Program-made: the position numbers and the translations under genes
Shown: positions 26,930 through 36,507 of the stretch, in pieces
Layout: the number at the start of each line of letters is the position of its first letter
Position numbering within the stretch: position 1 is the first letter of the stretch
Source: Ruegeria arenilitoris
Lineage (GTDB): Bacteria > Pseudomonadota > Alphaproteobacteria > Rhodobacterales > Rhodobacteraceae
DNA: 64,000 bases
Direction of reading: 5' to 3'
Assembly: GCF_013035425.1 (NCBI RefSeq)
Contig: NZ_WQHX01000008.1
Span: 124,001 to 188,000 of the forward strand
Notes under the pieces: model-generated
Told to the model about the DNA's origin: nothing
What the model saw: only the letters and a program-made list of their open reading frames with translations
The model's database searches: none

Positions 26930-29563
26930 TTGTCCACAGTCACGCCGATGATGGCGCAATATCTCGAAATCAAAGAGAACCATGCCGACGCTTTGCTCTT
27001 TTATCGCATGGGGGATTTTTATGAGATGTTTTTTGAAGACGCCGTGAATGCCGCTGAAGCATTGGACATCGCGCTGACCAAACGTGGAAAACACAATGGT
27101 GAAGACATTCCGATGTGTGGCGTGCCAGTTCATTCGGCAGAAGGGTATTTACTGACATTGATCCGCAAAGGATTCCGAGTGGCGGTCTGTGAACAGATGG
27201 AAAGCCCGGCCGAGGCAAAGAAAAGAGGCTCTAAATCTATCGTAAAGCGCGATGTAGTCCGTCTTGTTACCCCAGGAACCCTGACTGAAGATGCGCTGTT
27301 AGAGGCGCGACGGAACAACTTTTTGGCCGCCTACTCTGAGGTTCGAGACGAAGCTGCGCTGGCATGGGCAGATATTTCAACTGGCGCGTTTCACGTAATG
27401 CCACTGGCGACAGTGCACCTGAATCCCGAGTTGGCGCGTTTGGCACCATCGGAGCTTATCGTTGCCGATGGAATCGAGCAGAGATTGGGGGACTTGGCTC
27501 GGGATATGGGAATTTCCATGACTCCCATCGGGCGTGCCAGTTTTGATAGTACTGCCGCTGAAAAGCGTGTTTGCGCGTTGTTTCAAGTAAACGCATTGGA
27601 CGCATTTGGCAGCTTCAGCCGAGCTGAAGTCTCGGCCATGGGTGCTTTGGTTGATTACCTTGAGATCACTCAGAAGGGCAAACTCCCTTTGCTGCAGACA
27701 CCGCTAAAAGAGTCCGAGGACCGCGTCGTTCAGATTGACGCCGCTACCAGGCGCAATCTGGAGTTGACCCGCTCGCTGTCCGGCGGTCGCGCTGGTTCGC
27801 TACTGTCGGTGATGGATCGCACCGTTACTCCTGGCGGCGCAAGGCTGTTGGAGCAGCGCCTGTCCAGCCCATCGCGCAATCTGAATGTGATCCAAGACCG
27901 CCTGGATGCAGTAAACTTTGCTGTCGAAGAAGGGCCGTTGGCCTCCGACCTCCGTGATGCGTTGCGGAAGACCCCGGACCTGGACCGCGCTCTTTCCCGC
28001 CTGTCGCTGGATCGCGGTGGCCCACGGGACTTGGCGGCAATACGAAACGCTCTGACACAAGCTTCGGCAATCGCCGAAATTTGCACCGGACGGGACCTAC
28101 CTGTCCGGTTAACGACGGCACTGCAGAACTTACTGGGATTTGATGATCTTCTATCCCTTCTGGACGAAGCTATAACCGCAGAACCGCCTTTGCTGGCGCG
28201 TGATGGCGGCTTCATTGCGCCGGGGTTTGACGGCGAACTGGATGAAGCCAGAAAACTACGCGACGAAGGCCGCTCTGTAATTGCGGGGTTCCAACAAAAA
28301 TATTCCAGCCACACCGGAATCTCTTCGCTTAAGATCAAGCACAACAACGTACTGGGCTATTTCATCGAAACCACGGCCACCCATGCCGAGAAAATGTTAA
28401 GCCCGCCTTTGAGTGAAACCTACATCCATCGCCAGACCACAGCCAACCAGGTAAGGTTCACTACAGTAGAACTGTCAGAAATTGAAACGCGGATACTGAA
28501 TGCCGGCAACCATGCGTTAGAGATCGAAAAGCGGCTCTACTCAAGGCTTTCTGGCGCTGTCCTCGATCAGGCCGTGCTTTTAAACCAAGCTGCGAGGGGC
28601 CTGTCTGAACTGGACCTGACCACCGCGCTGGGCGATCTTGCGCGCGGCGAGAACTGGTGCCGCCCACACATCGACAACTCCCGCGCATTCGAAGTGATTA
28701 GTGGTCGACACCCGGTTGTCGAGAATGCTTTGCGTCAGCAAAACGGTGATCCGTTTGTGGCGAATGATTGCGAGCTTAATGCAGATGCGGGCGCGGCGAT
28801 TTGGTTGCTGACCGGCCCAAATATGGCAGGTAAGTCCACTTTTTTACGGCAGAACGCCCTTATCGCTCTGTTAGCGCAAATGGGCAGTTATGTTCCGGCA
28901 GAAAAAACGCATATCGGCCTTGTGAGCCAACTGTTTAGCCGCGTTGGTGCGTCTGATGATCTTGCTCGCGGCCGATCTACATTTATGGTCGAGATGGTCG
29001 AAACAGCCGCTATCTTAAACCAGGCAGACAACCGCGCGCTGGTGATCCTCGACGAGATTGGCCGGGGCACCGCTACCTATGATGGCTTGTCAATTGCCTG
29101 GGCGACATTAGAGCATTTGCATGCCGCCAATCAGTGCCGGGCTCTGTTTGCCACTCACTATCATGAACTTACGGCGCTGGCTGGGTCCTTAGACGGAGTC
29201 GAAAACGCTACTGTCGCAGTGAAAGAGTGGGAGGGCGAGGTTATATTTTTACATGAGGTGCACAAGGGCGCGGCCGATCGTTCATATGGTGTTCAGGTCG
29301 CCCAGCTTGCGGGTCTTCCTCCGGCTGTCGTTGAGCGTGCCCGCATTGTGTTGGACCAATTGGAGAAAACGGAGCGTGAAGGCGGCAAGCAAAAGACGCT
29401 GATAGACGACCTGCCGCTTTTCTCGGCCACACCATCTCCGCCACCACCTTCGCCAAGGGCATCGCAAGTAGAGGACATGTTAAACGAGGTTTTGCCAGAC
29501 GAGCTGACGCCTCGTGAAGCTCTTGATTTGTTATATAAGCTCAAAGAGGCGGCCAATTCTTGA
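26930..29563 (+). CDS. mutS: DNA mismatch repair ATPase MutS
   Basis: An 877-residue mismatch-recognition protein. The N-terminal GDFYEMF carries the F30-x-E32 mismatch wedge. The C-terminal ATPase has Walker A GPNMAGKST (around residue 629), ILDEIGRGTATYDG and the ATHYHEL segment. The start is TTG at 26930 with GAGGTAAG just upstream, giving the usual MSTVTPMMAQYLEIK opening; no ATG upstream fits. The last residues match the C-terminal helix-turn-helix (LTPREALDLLYKLK). A perfect hairpin spans its stop codon. Confidence 0.96.
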   Translation: MSTVTPMMAQYLEIKENHADALLFYRMGDFYEMFFEDAVNAAEALDIALTKRGKHNGEDIPMCGVPVHSAEGYLLTLIRKGFRVAVCEQMESPAEAKKRGSKSIVKRDVVRLVTPGTLTEDALLEARRNNFLAAYSEVRDEAALAWADISTGAFHVMPLATVHLNPELARLAPSELIVADGIEQRLGDLARDMGISMTPIGRASFDSTAAEKRVCALFQVNALDAFGSFSRAEVSAMGALVDYLEITQKGKLPLLQTPLKESEDRVVQIDAATRRNLELTRSLSGGRAGSLLSVMDRTVTPGGARLLEQRLSSPSRNLNVIQDRLDAVNFAVEEGPLASDLRDALRKTPDLDRALSRLSLDRGGPRDLAAIRNALTQASAIAEICTGRDLPVRLTTALQNLLGFDDLLSLLDEAITAEPPLLARDGGFIAPGFDGELDEARKLRDEGRSVIAGFQQKYSSHTGISSLKIKHNNVLGYFIETTATHAEKMLSPPLSETYIHRQTTANQVRFTTVELSEIETRILNAGNHALEIEKRLYSRLSGAVLDQAVLLNQAARGLSELDLTTALGDLARGENWCRPHIDNSRAFEVISGRHPVVENALRQQNGDPFVANDCELNADAGAAIWLLTGPNMAGKSTFLRQNALIALLAQMGSYVPAEKTHIGLVSQLFSRVGASDDLARGRSTFMVEMVETAAILNQADNRALVILDEIGRGTATYDGLSIAWATLEHLHAANQCRALFATHYHELTALAGSLDGVENATVAVKEWEGEVIFLHEVHKGAADRSYGVQVAQLAGLPPAVVERARIVLDQLEKTEREGGKQKTLIDDLPLFSATPSPPPPSPRASQVEDMLNEVLPDELTPREALDLLYKLKEAANS

Positions 29564-29571
29564 CCGCCTCT
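29545..29571 (+). terminator. Hairpin at the end of mutS
   Basis: AGAGGCGG (29545-29552) and CCGCCTCT (29564-29571) form a perfect 8-bp stem with an 11-base loop that includes the mutS stop codon. There is no T run after it, so it may be a weak or bidirectional terminator between mutS and convergent grpE. Confidence 0.45.
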
Positions 29572-29607
29572 CACACCTTCAGAAACTGTTCGCGTCTATA
29601 CGTGCAT

Positions 29608-30171
29608 TTAGTTGGCAGGGGTTGACGAAACACCGACCTGCGCCGGACGCAACAGTCTGTCGTGCAGCATAAAACCCTCTGCTGAAACTTGAATAATGTC
29701 GCCGGCTTTGGTGCCGGGAACCGGTGCCTCGAACATGGCTTCATGCACGTTTGGATCAAATCGATCGCCAACTTGGGGCGCAATCACTTCGATCCCATGT
29801 TTGTGGAATACGTCTGTCAGCGCTCGCATCGTCAATTCGACACCTTCGATCAAACCGGCGGCAACCTCTTTCTGCTCATCAGTCGCAGCCTCCAATGCCC
29901 GCTTTAGATTGTCATAAACAGGCAGCATATCTCTTGCCAGTTTCGAGCCACCGTATTGCTCGGCTTCGCGGCGCGCTTTGTCGCCTCTCTTGCGAGCATT
30001 CTCCGCATCAGCCAGCGCTCGCATGAACTTATCTTTGAAATCGTCCCGCTCGGCGCGCAGCTCATCCAGCTCCAACGCTTCTTCGCTGATTTCCACAAAC
30101 TCATCTGCCATTTCTTCCGCCTCGGCGGTTGCGATGTCATCCAGAAATTCTTCGTTCTTGGGTTCTGCCAT
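29608..30171 (-). CDS. grpE: GrpE nucleotide exchange factor
   Basis: A 187-residue DnaK co-chaperone. An acidic N-terminus precedes a long helix (residues 30-80) and the C-terminal beta-wing with the family signature around VFHKHGIEVIAP, FDPNVHEAM and GFMLHDRLLRPAQV. It lies 10 bp downstream of hrcA in the standard heat-shock operon; dnaK is not in the window. Confidence 0.95.
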   Translation of the reverse strand: MAEPKNEEFLDDIATAEAEEMADEFVEISEEALELDELRAERDDFKDKFMRALADAENARKRGDKARREAEQYGGSKLARDMLPVYDNLKRALEAATDEQKEVAAGLIEGVELTMRALTDVFHKHGIEVIAPQVGDRFDPNVHEAMFEAPVPGTKAGDIIQVSAEGFMLHDRLLRPAQVGVSSTPAN

Positions 30172-30181
30172 CTCTTACCCT

Positions 30182-31246
30182 CTAGCTCCGATCGGATATC
30201 AGCTTGCCGACCAGTTGCGCTGTATAGTCCACAATCGGAACGATTCGCCCATAGTTAAGGCGTGTTGGTCCAATGACCCCAACCGCACCGATAATCTTTC
30301 GATCAGCGTTCATATATGGAGACACCACCAAAGAGGAACCCGAAAGTGAGAAAAGTTTGTTCTCAGAGCCAATAAAAATGCGAACACCTTCGCCCGTTTC
30401 GGTTAATTCGAGAAATTCAGCTATGTCACGCTTGCGTTCAAGATCATCAAACAGGGTTCGAATCCGGTCAAGTTCCTCTTGTTGACCTGTTTCGCCAAGC
30501 AGATTCGCTCTCCCGCGCACTATAAGTCTTGCCGAATCTGCTCCATCACCGTCCCAAGCCGCCATGCCGCTTTCGACCATTTCACGTGCCAGCAAGTCGA
30601 TCTCTTGTCTTCGGCTGGCAATTTGGGTTTGCATTTGCTGCCGAACTTCGCTGAGCGTTCGCCCCTCGATCAAAGCGTTCAAAAAATTCGCCGCTTCACG
30701 CATTGAGCTGGGCGTTTGCCCGGGAGGCGGTGTAAAAAGTCGGTTTTCAACATGTCCATCAGCAAAAACCAGAACCACCAAAGCCCTATCGTGCGCAAGC
30801 GAAACAAACTCTATGTGCTTAATCTCGGATTCGTGCTTAGGCGTCAGAACCAAGGATGCTCCGTGGGTCACGTGCGACAATGCTGATCCGACGCGATCAA
30901 GCATATCGCCAACATCGCCTGAATTAGAGCCTAAAGTCTCATCCAATTTCTGTTGATCGTCTGCACCAAGGTCGCCCACTTCCAACAAGCCATCTACAAA
31001 CATTCGCAAACCCACCTGCGTAGGTATGCGACCCGCACTGATATGCGGACTATCGAGAAGACCCAAAAATTCGAGGTCTTGCATAACGTTTCGAACGGTA
31101 GCTGCGCTAACTTTTTCTGAAAGCGTTCTGGTCAAGGTACGGCTGCCAACCGGTTCACCGCTGTCCAGATAGCTCTCGACGATCAAACGGAACACTTCAC
31201 GTGATCGGTCGTTCATTTCATCCAGTATTTTACTGGCTTCACTCAT
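30182..31246 (-). CDS. hrcA: HrcA heat-inducible transcription repressor
   Basis: A 354-residue repressor that binds CIRCE elements in front of groESL. It has an N-terminal winged helix (EPVGSRTLTR, SAATVRNVMQDLE, HISAGRIPT) and the C-terminal regulatory domain. The ATG at 31246 has AGAGGA 6 bases upstream, better than the TTG directly before it. I looked for a CIRCE repeat (TTAGCACTC-N9-GAGTGCTAA) in the 109-bp gap to rph and did not see one, so it does not appear autoregulated through CIRCE here. Confidence 0.94.
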   Translation of the reverse strand: MSEASKILDEMNDRSREVFRLIVESYLDSGEPVGSRTLTRTLSEKVSAATVRNVMQDLEFLGLLDSPHISAGRIPTQVGLRMFVDGLLEVGDLGADDQQKLDETLGSNSGDVGDMLDRVGSALSHVTHGASLVLTPKHESEIKHIEFVSLAHDRALVVLVFADGHVENRLFTPPPGQTPSSMREAANFLNALIEGRTLSEVRQQMQTQIASRRQEIDLLAREMVESGMAAWDGDGADSARLIVRGRANLLGETGQQEELDRIRTLFDDLERKRDIAEFLELTETGEGVRIFIGSENKLFSLSGSSLVVSPYMNADRKIIGAVGVIGPTRLNYGRIVPIVDYTAQLVGKLISDRS

Positions 31247-31358
31247 CAAGAATCCTCTGCTGGACTGTCATTAAATAGCAGACATCGGAAAGGTCAATCG
31301 GGGTTGCATCGTAGCGCCGCTGAGCGTTATCCCCAATCCAGAAAACAAAGGAAATCCC

Positions 31359-32072
31359 ATGCGACCTTCAGGAAGAGATTTAAGTGAAATGCGCGCCGTT
31401 TCAATTGAAACGGAATTTACCAAACATGCCGAAGGATCGTGCCTGATCAAGGTTGGCGACACCCATGTGCTGTGTACAGCAACAATTGAAGATCGTGTGC
31501 CGCCTTTTATCAAAGGTTCTGGTCTGGGTTGGGTCACTGCGGAGTACGGCATGCTTCCGCGCGCAACAAACACTCGAATGAGGCGCGAGGCAGCCAGCGG
31601 CAAACAAGGCGGCCGTACGGTTGAAATTCAACGCCTAATTGGTCGCGCATTACGTGCTGGCGTGGACCGTGTAGCTCTTGGAGAACGCCAGATCACTGTA
31701 GACTGTGACGTCATTCAAGCTGACGGAGGAACTCGCTGCGCGTCAATTACTGGCGGCTGGGTCGCTCTGCGACTGGCGGTTAATAAGCTTCTTAAATCAG
31801 GGGACGTGATTTCGGACCCACTTGTCGACCCTGTGGCGGCTGTTTCCTGTGGTATATATGCCGGTCAACCTGTTTTGGATCTGGATTACCCGGAAGACAG
31901 CGAAGCCGGCGTCGACGGCAATTTTATTATGACGGGCTCTGGGAAGCTGATCGAAGTTCAGATGAGTGCGGAGGGTTCGGTCTTTAGTCGTGATCAAATG
32001 AACAACTTGATGAATCTGGCTGAAAAGGGAGTCGGTGAATTGGTTGCTGCTCAAAAGGCCGCCACCGCATGA
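31359..32072 (+). CDS. rph: Ribonuclease PH
   Basis: A 237-residue phosphorolytic exoribonuclease that trims tRNA 3' ends. Family landmarks are MRPSGR at the start, [16 protein letters not shown] (with residues binding phosphate), and [22 protein letters not shown] precedes the ATG. It is divergent from hrcA, and its stop overlaps the rdgB start (ATGA). Confidence 0.96.
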   Translation: MRPSGRDLSEMRAVSIETEFTKHAEGSCLIKVGDTHVLCTATIEDRVPPFIKGSGLGWVTAEYGMLPRATNTRMRREAASGKQGGRTVEIQRLIGRALRAGVDRVALGERQITVDCDVIQADGGTRCASITGGWVALRLAVNKLLKSGDVISDPLVDPVAAVSCGIYAGQPVLDLDYPEDSEAGVDGNFIMTGSGKLIEVQMSAEGSVFSRDQMNNLMNLAEKGVGELVAAQKAATA

Positions 32073-32683
32073 CGCGCAAGTTCACAGGCGACAGACTGCT
32101 TGTTGCAACGCACAATACAGGCAAGCTTGAGGAGATGGCGCATCTCCTGAGGCCCTTTGGGGTGGCGGTTGTGGGTGCCGGTGACTTGGGCTTGCCCGAA
32201 CCAGAAGAAACCGAAGATACCTTTGTCGGCAATGCCCGGATCAAAGCCCATGCTGCAGCCAAAGCTACAGGTCTACCCGCGCTTTCGGATGACTCTGGGA
32301 TTACAATCGACGCCCTGAATGGGGCGCCAGGAGTGTACACGGCGGATTGGGCTGAAACTGATCAGGGCCGCGATTTCCTGGCAGCAATGACCCGAGCACA
32401 TCATGAGTTAGAGAAAAAAAGGGCCCCCTTTCCCCGCACAGCACAGTTTCGCTGCACTTTGGTTTTGGCTTGGCCCGATGGGCATGACGAAGTTTTTGAG
32501 GGTGTCGCCCCAGGCCATTTGGTTTGGCCCATCCGAGGCAAAGACGGGTTCGGATATGATCCGATGTTTGTCCCATCAGGCTACGAAGTCACTTATGCTG
32601 AAATGGATCGTTGGGAAAAGAATAAGATCAGCCACCGTGGACGCGCTGTTCAGATGTTTGTGAATGGCTGCTTTGGCGGATGA
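32069..32683 (+). CDS. rdgB: XTP/dITP diphosphatase
   Basis: A 204-residue Ham1/RdgB house-cleaning pyrophosphatase that removes ITP and XTP from the nucleotide pool. Motifs: [11 protein letters not shown] at the N-terminus, [31 protein letters not shown], and SHRGRA near the end. It is coupled to rph by ATGA and overlaps hemW by 20 bp, giving an rph-rdgB-hemW operon. Confidence 0.95.
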   Translation: MTRKFTGDRLLVATHNTGKLEEMAHLLRPFGVAVVGAGDLGLPEPEETEDTFVGNARIKAHAAAKATGLPALSDDSGITIDALNGAPGVYTADWAETDQGRDFLAAMTRAHHELEKKRAPFPRTAQFRCTLVLAWPDGHDEVFEGVAPGHLVWPIRGKDGFGYDPMFVPSGYEVTYAEMDRWEKNKISHRGRAVQMFVNGCFGG

Positions 32684-33827
32684 TTGGCTGAATGGAGGCT
32701 TTGGCCTCTATGTTCATTGGCCTTTTTGTGAGGCCAAATGCCCATATTGCGATTTCAATAGCTATGTGTCCATAAATATTAATCAAAAACAGTGGCTTGC
32801 GGCTTATCTGAGTGAATTGAAGCGTTCGGCACATCAAACTTCAGACCGGATTCTTAATACGATATTCTTTGGAGGCGGCACCCCTTCACTAATGGACCCG
32901 GAGTCTGTTGCGGCGATCATTGATACGGCGCGCGCGCTCTGGCGGCCAGCTAATGACATGGAGATAACCCTTGAAGCAAATCCCAGTTCCGTCGAGGCCG
33001 GACGTTTTGGCGCCTACCGCGATGCTGGTGTCAATCGCATCTCGATGGGTATCCAAGCGCTGAATGATAACGATCTGCGTCGATTGGGCCGGAATCATAC
33101 AGTGGCCGAGGCACGCGCAGCCTTTGACGTTGCCCGCGATTGCTTTAACAGGGTCAGCTTTGACCTGATTTATGCCAGGCAACACCAATCCGTGGGTGAA
33201 TGGCGCGCAGAGCTGTCCGAGGCATTGTCTATGGCAGTTGATCATTTATCGCTTTATCAACTGACAATCGAAGACGGTACCGCCTTTGGCGATCGCTACG
33301 CTCTGGGTAAATTACGCGGCCTGCCAGAAGAAGACAGCTCTGCCGACATGTACACTGCGACGCAGGAGATTTGCGAGGCAAACGGGCTGCCAGCTTACGA
33401 GGTATCAAATCATGCTCGCCCCGGCGCTGAGTCACGACACAATCTGATCTATTGGCGTTACGGTGACTACGTCGGCGTAGGCCCTGGTGCTCATGGGCGG
33501 CTTACATTGGGCGGGCATAAATTCGCCACTGAAACTTACTTGTCGCCAAATGCTTGGCTCAATGCCGTTTCCAAAGGAACAGGCGAAAAGAAACGTTTTG
33601 TTTTAGCAAAACAGGATCAAGCCATTGAATACCTCATGATGTGCATAAGACTGACAGATGGTCTAGATATAGAACGGTTTAATGCCCTTTCCGCGGTTCC
33701 GTTGAACGAAAGCAAAATTGAGGAACTCATCGGCTATGGTATGGTGAACGTCAGGGGCAACCAACTTTCTGCAACTGACAAAGGACGCGCTGTATTGAAC
33801 GCAGTCATAAGATCACTGCTGGAGTAG
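32664..33827 (+). CDS. hemW: HemW radical SAM heme chaperone
   Basis: A 387-residue member of the HemN/HemW radical SAM family. The iron-sulfur cysteines are C22, C26 and C29 (FCEAKCPYC), near the N-terminus as in HemW rather than in the longer HemN oxidases. GGGTPSLM and NRISMGIQALND follow. HemW is thought to deliver heme to respiratory proteins; older annotations call it coproporphyrinogen oxidase. The first 20 bp lie inside rdgB. Confidence 0.9.
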   Translation: MAALADDWLNGGFGLYVHWPFCEAKCPYCDFNSYVSININQKQWLAAYLSELKRSAHQTSDRILNTIFFGGGTPSLMDPESVAAIIDTARALWRPANDMEITLEANPSSVEAGRFGAYRDAGVNRISMGIQALNDNDLRRLGRNHTVAEARAAFDVARDCFNRVSFDLIYARQHQSVGEWRAELSEALSMAVDHLSLYQLTIEDGTAFGDRYALGKLRGLPEEDSSADMYTATQEICEANGLPAYEVSNHARPGAESRHNLIYWRYGDYVGVGPGAHGRLTLGGHKFATETYLSPNAWLNAVSKGTGEKKRFVLAKQDQAIEYLMMCIRLTDGLDIERFNALSAVPLNESKIEELIGYGMVNVRGNQLSATDKGRAVLNAVIRSLLE

Positions 33828-33830
33828 TAT

Positions 33831-34184
33831 ATGCAGTTTCTTTGGGCAGGGCTGGGGTTGATCTGCGTTGCAATTGCAATAATCGGGATTGTATTGCCGC
33901 TGTTACCAACAGTACCTTTTCTCTTGCTGGCGGCCTTCTTTTTTGCTCGCTCTTCGTCACGCCTTCACAATTGGCTCATAACTCATCGAACTTTTGGACC
34001 AATGATACTGGACTGGCAAACCTCCGGCTCCATCCGTCCGGGGGCGAAAAAGGCCGCCACTATCTCAGTTATCGCCGTATTTGGACTATCTGTTGTGTTT
34101 TCCGTACCGCCCTATGTCTTGATTATACAAGCGCTAACGCTAGGGGGCGTGATGATCTTTATCTGGACAAGACCTAACGGCTAA
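33831..34184 (+). CDS. YbaN family (DUF454) small membrane protein
   Basis: A 117-residue protein with an N-terminal hydrophobic pair (LGLICVAIAIIGIVLPLLPTVPFLLLAAFFFARSS region, residues 7-42) carrying the DUF454 signature 'G..LP.LPT.PF', and two more helices near the C-terminus. Function is unknown. It starts 3 bp after hemW, so it belongs to that operon, and its end overlaps the convergent parB by 11 bp. Confidence 0.85.
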   Translation: MQFLWAGLGLICVAIAIIGIVLPLLPTVPFLLLAAFFFARSSSRLHNWLITHRTFGPMILDWQTSGSIRPGAKKAATISVIAVFGLSVVFSVPPYVLIIQALTLGGVMIFIWTRPNG

Positions 34185-35067
34185 GCTTGGCGCACAGATC
34201 GTCCAATTGATCCAGATTTTCATAGTTCAGCACGACTTGCCCCGTTTCGCTCCCAGGCTTGTGGTTGATCGATACCTTCATCGCCAAAATTGCGGACAGG
34301 TCCTTTTCAAGCGCTCGTGTGTCTGCGTCCTTTTCGGGGCGGTTCCTTTTTGCTTTTGTCTGTTTTTCTTCATCATTATGGCTCTGTTTTTGAACCATTG
34401 CTTCGGTCTCACGAACAGATAGGCCCTTGCGGACAACCTCTTTTGCCAATTCCGATGCGTTATTTGCGGTGATAAGTGCGCGCGCATGACCTGCGGACAG
34501 CTTGCCTTCAACGACAAGTGTTTGAACATCCATCGGCAATGTCAGCAAGCGCATCAGATTGGCGATATGACTGCGACTTTTTCCCAAAGCCTGAGAAAGT
34601 TTTTCCTGAGTGTGGCCGAACTTGTCCATCAGCTGTTTGTAACCTGCCGCCTCTTCGACAGCATTCAAATCCGCACGCTGAATGTTCTCGATGATCGCAA
34701 TCTCGAGAACTTCGGTATCATCCAGATCCCGAATAATTACAGGAATTTCATGAAGTTGCGCCATCTGAGCAGCACGCCATCGACGTTCGCCAGCAACAAT
34801 TTCATACTCATCAAACGAAACACTTCGCACGATCAGTGGCTGAATAATTCCTTTTTCTTTGACTGAGGCAGCAAGGTCATCCAGTTGGTCCTGTGAAAAT
34901 GTGCGGCGGGGTTGGTTCGGGTTGGCACGAAGCTTTTCTATTGGAACCTTTTGGTCCGGTCGCCGCGGCTCTGAAGAAGCACGGCCTTCACTTTCTGGCG
35001 TCACGTCCGCCATTAAAGCTGAAAGTCCCCGTCCCAATCCGCGAGATTTGCTTTTCTTAACGCTCAT
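34174..35067 (-). CDS. parB: Chromosome partitioning protein ParB
   Basis: A 297-residue CTP-dependent DNA clamp that loads at parS and spreads. It has the N-terminal RGLGRGLSALM peptide that contacts ParA, the CTP-binding box VAGERRWRAAQ (G93-E94-R95-R96), a helix-turn-helix around LSQALGKSRSHIANLMRLL, and a C-terminal dimerisation domain. Its targets are the two parS palindromes about 1.4 and 3.3 kb away. It lies 20 bp downstream of parA. Confidence 0.96.
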   Translation of the reverse strand: MSVKKSKSRGLGRGLSALMADVTPESEGRASSEPRRPDQKVPIEKLRANPNQPRRTFSQDQLDDLAASVKEKGIIQPLIVRSVSFDEYEIVAGERRWRAAQMAQLHEIPVIIRDLDDTEVLEIAIIENIQRADLNAVEEAAGYKQLMDKFGHTQEKLSQALGKSRSHIANLMRLLTLPMDVQTLVVEGKLSAGHARALITANNASELAKEVVRKGLSVRETEAMVQKQSHNDEEKQTKAKRNRPEKDADTRALEKDLSAILAMKVSINHKPGSETGQVVLNYENLDQLDDLCAKLSR

Positions 35068-35087
35068 TTCACCCTCCTGATAACCAC

Positions 35088-35891
35088 TTAGGCAGCTACC
35101 TTTTTGTTTTTGTGCATTATTTCCCGAGCAAGATGCCGATAAGCCATCGCCCCCAATGAACCCGAGTCATACTGTAACACTGGCAACGCATAAGACGGTG
35201 CCTCGCTGACCCGCACGTTTCTTGGTATCTTGGTTTTAAATACCATCTCTCCGAGGTTGTCACGTGCGTCCTTTTCGACCTGACGGGACAAGTTGTTGCG
35301 GTTATCAAACATTGTTAACACAACGCCTTCGATTCTCAGGGCTGGGTTGGCTGTTTGGCGAACTTCTCGGATCGTGAGCATTAATTGCGATAATCCCTCA
35401 AGTGCAAAGAACTCACTTTGCAATGGAACTAAAACAGAATGTGCAGCCACCATCGCGTTCACTGTCAATAAGTTCAGCGATGGGGGGCAATCTATTAATA
35501 CAAAGTCCAATTCAAATGAATCTATAGATGTTTGCCTGAGGGCGTCGTGTAACAAGTAACTACGCTTTTCATTTGAAATTAATTCGATATCCGCCGAACT
35601 GAGGTCTACTGTAGCCGGCACGATAAGTAAGTTCTCGATTTCCGTCTCCTGAACAACAGCCTCAAGTGGAGCATCATCCAAAATCAGATCATAAGTTGTC
35701 CAATCTCGATCCTCGACCCCCAGGCCAGTAGACGCGTTTCCTTGCGGATCCAGGTCTACCACCAGTACTTTACATCCTGCTTCTGCTAAGCCCGCGGCAA
35801 GATTAATTGCTGTCGTCGTCTTCCCCACGCCCCCCTTTTGATTGGCAACTGCAATTATCCGGGGTCCGTTTGGACGAGAAAGATCAACCAC
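35088..35891 (-). CDS. parA: Chromosome partitioning ATPase ParA
   Basis: A 267-residue deviant-Walker ATPase (Soj type) with ANQKGGVGKTTT near the N-terminus, DLDPQGNAS, and DCPPSLNLLT. With ParB it moves the replicated origins apart. It starts with GTG and overlaps rsmG by 8 bp, in the operon mnmG-rsmG-parA-parB conserved near chromosomal origins. Confidence 0.96.
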   Translation of the reverse strand: MVDLSRPNGPRIIAVANQKGGVGKTTTAINLAAGLAEAGCKVLVVDLDPQGNASTGLGVEDRDWTTYDLILDDAPLEAVVQETEIENLLIVPATVDLSSADIELISNEKRSYLLHDALRQTSIDSFELDFVLIDCPPSLNLLTVNAMVAAHSVLVPLQSEFFALEGLSQLMLTIREVRQTANPALRIEGVVLTMFDNRNNLSRQVEKDARDNLGEMVFKTKIPRNVRVSEAPSYALPVLQYDSGSLGAMAYRHLAREIMHKNKKVAA

Positions 35892-36507
35892 GAGTCACTC
35901 CTTTTATCTTAAGGATAACGGCCTTGCGCTCGGTTAAGCTTGTAATTGGCTCAACTTGAAAGTTCCATTCTTCTCGCGCTTCCGCCAGCTCTTTTTCCCA
36001 GCTTTCGCCCTTAAGGAACAGTGCTAAGCCAGTGTCGGTCAAATGTCTTTCACAAAAAGAAATCAGTGTTGTCAGATTGGCCAAAGCCCGTGCTGAAAGG
36101 ACGTCGGCATCAAGTGGATCAATTTCTTCAATTCGCTTCGAAATAACCGTGCAGTTTGCCTTGCACTCCCTAGCCACGGTTCTCAAAAACGCCGATTTTC
36201 GCTGGTCGCTCTCTACTAGCGAAAACCGTGTTGCCGGCGCTTCTTCAATCGCCATTATGGCGCATACCATTCCCGGAAACCCCCCGCCGCTTCCAAGATC
36301 TACCCAATGATTAGCGGTTGGCGCACACCTGAAAAGCTGTGCAGAATCCAGTATATGTCGGAACCATAGTTCACTTAAACTCTTTCGCGAAACTAGATTT
36401 ATTTTTGCGTTCCAGCGGGTTATCAAGTTGGCGTAAATAGAAAGTCGGTCAAATGTTTCACGTGAAACATTCAGGTCGCGCAGCTCCTTACCGAAGCTTT
36501 CCATCAT
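35884..36507 (-). CDS. rsmG: 16S rRNA (guanine527-N7)-methyltransferase
   Basis: A 207-residue SAM methyltransferase (GidB) with [12 protein letters not shown] and [19 protein letters not shown]. It methylates G527 of 16S rRNA; loss gives low-level streptomycin resistance in other bacteria. Codons for NVSRETF near the N-terminus contain a perfect parS palindrome. Its first ATG overlaps the mnmG stop (ATGATG context). Confidence 0.95.
   Translation of the reverse strand: MMESFGKELRDLNVSRETFDRLSIYANLITRWNAKINLVSRKSLSELWFRHILDSAQLFRCAPTANHWVDLGSGGGFPGMVCAIMAIEEAPATRFSLVESDQRKSAFLRTVARECKANCTVISKRIEEIDPLDADVLSARALANLTTLISFCERHLTDTGLALFLKGESWEKELAEAREEWNFQVEPITSLTERKAVILKIKGVTRG
36454..36469. other. 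parS site 1 (inside rsmG)
   Basis: A perfect 16-bp palindrome, TGTTTCACGTGAAACA, identical to the universal ParB-binding consensus. It lies within the rsmG coding region and encodes VSRET, a codon pattern seen in many GidB genes. Cognate ParB is encoded 1.4 kb away. Confidence 0.93.

Noticed and set aside
27730..28347. 205-codon open frame antisense to mutS
   Set aside because: Serine/arginine-rich translation typical of the reverse strand of a GC-rich gene; mutS is certain on the plus strand.
31250..31358. CIRCE element between hrcA and rph
   Set aside because: Neither TTAGCACTC nor GAGTGCTAA is present in recognisable form.
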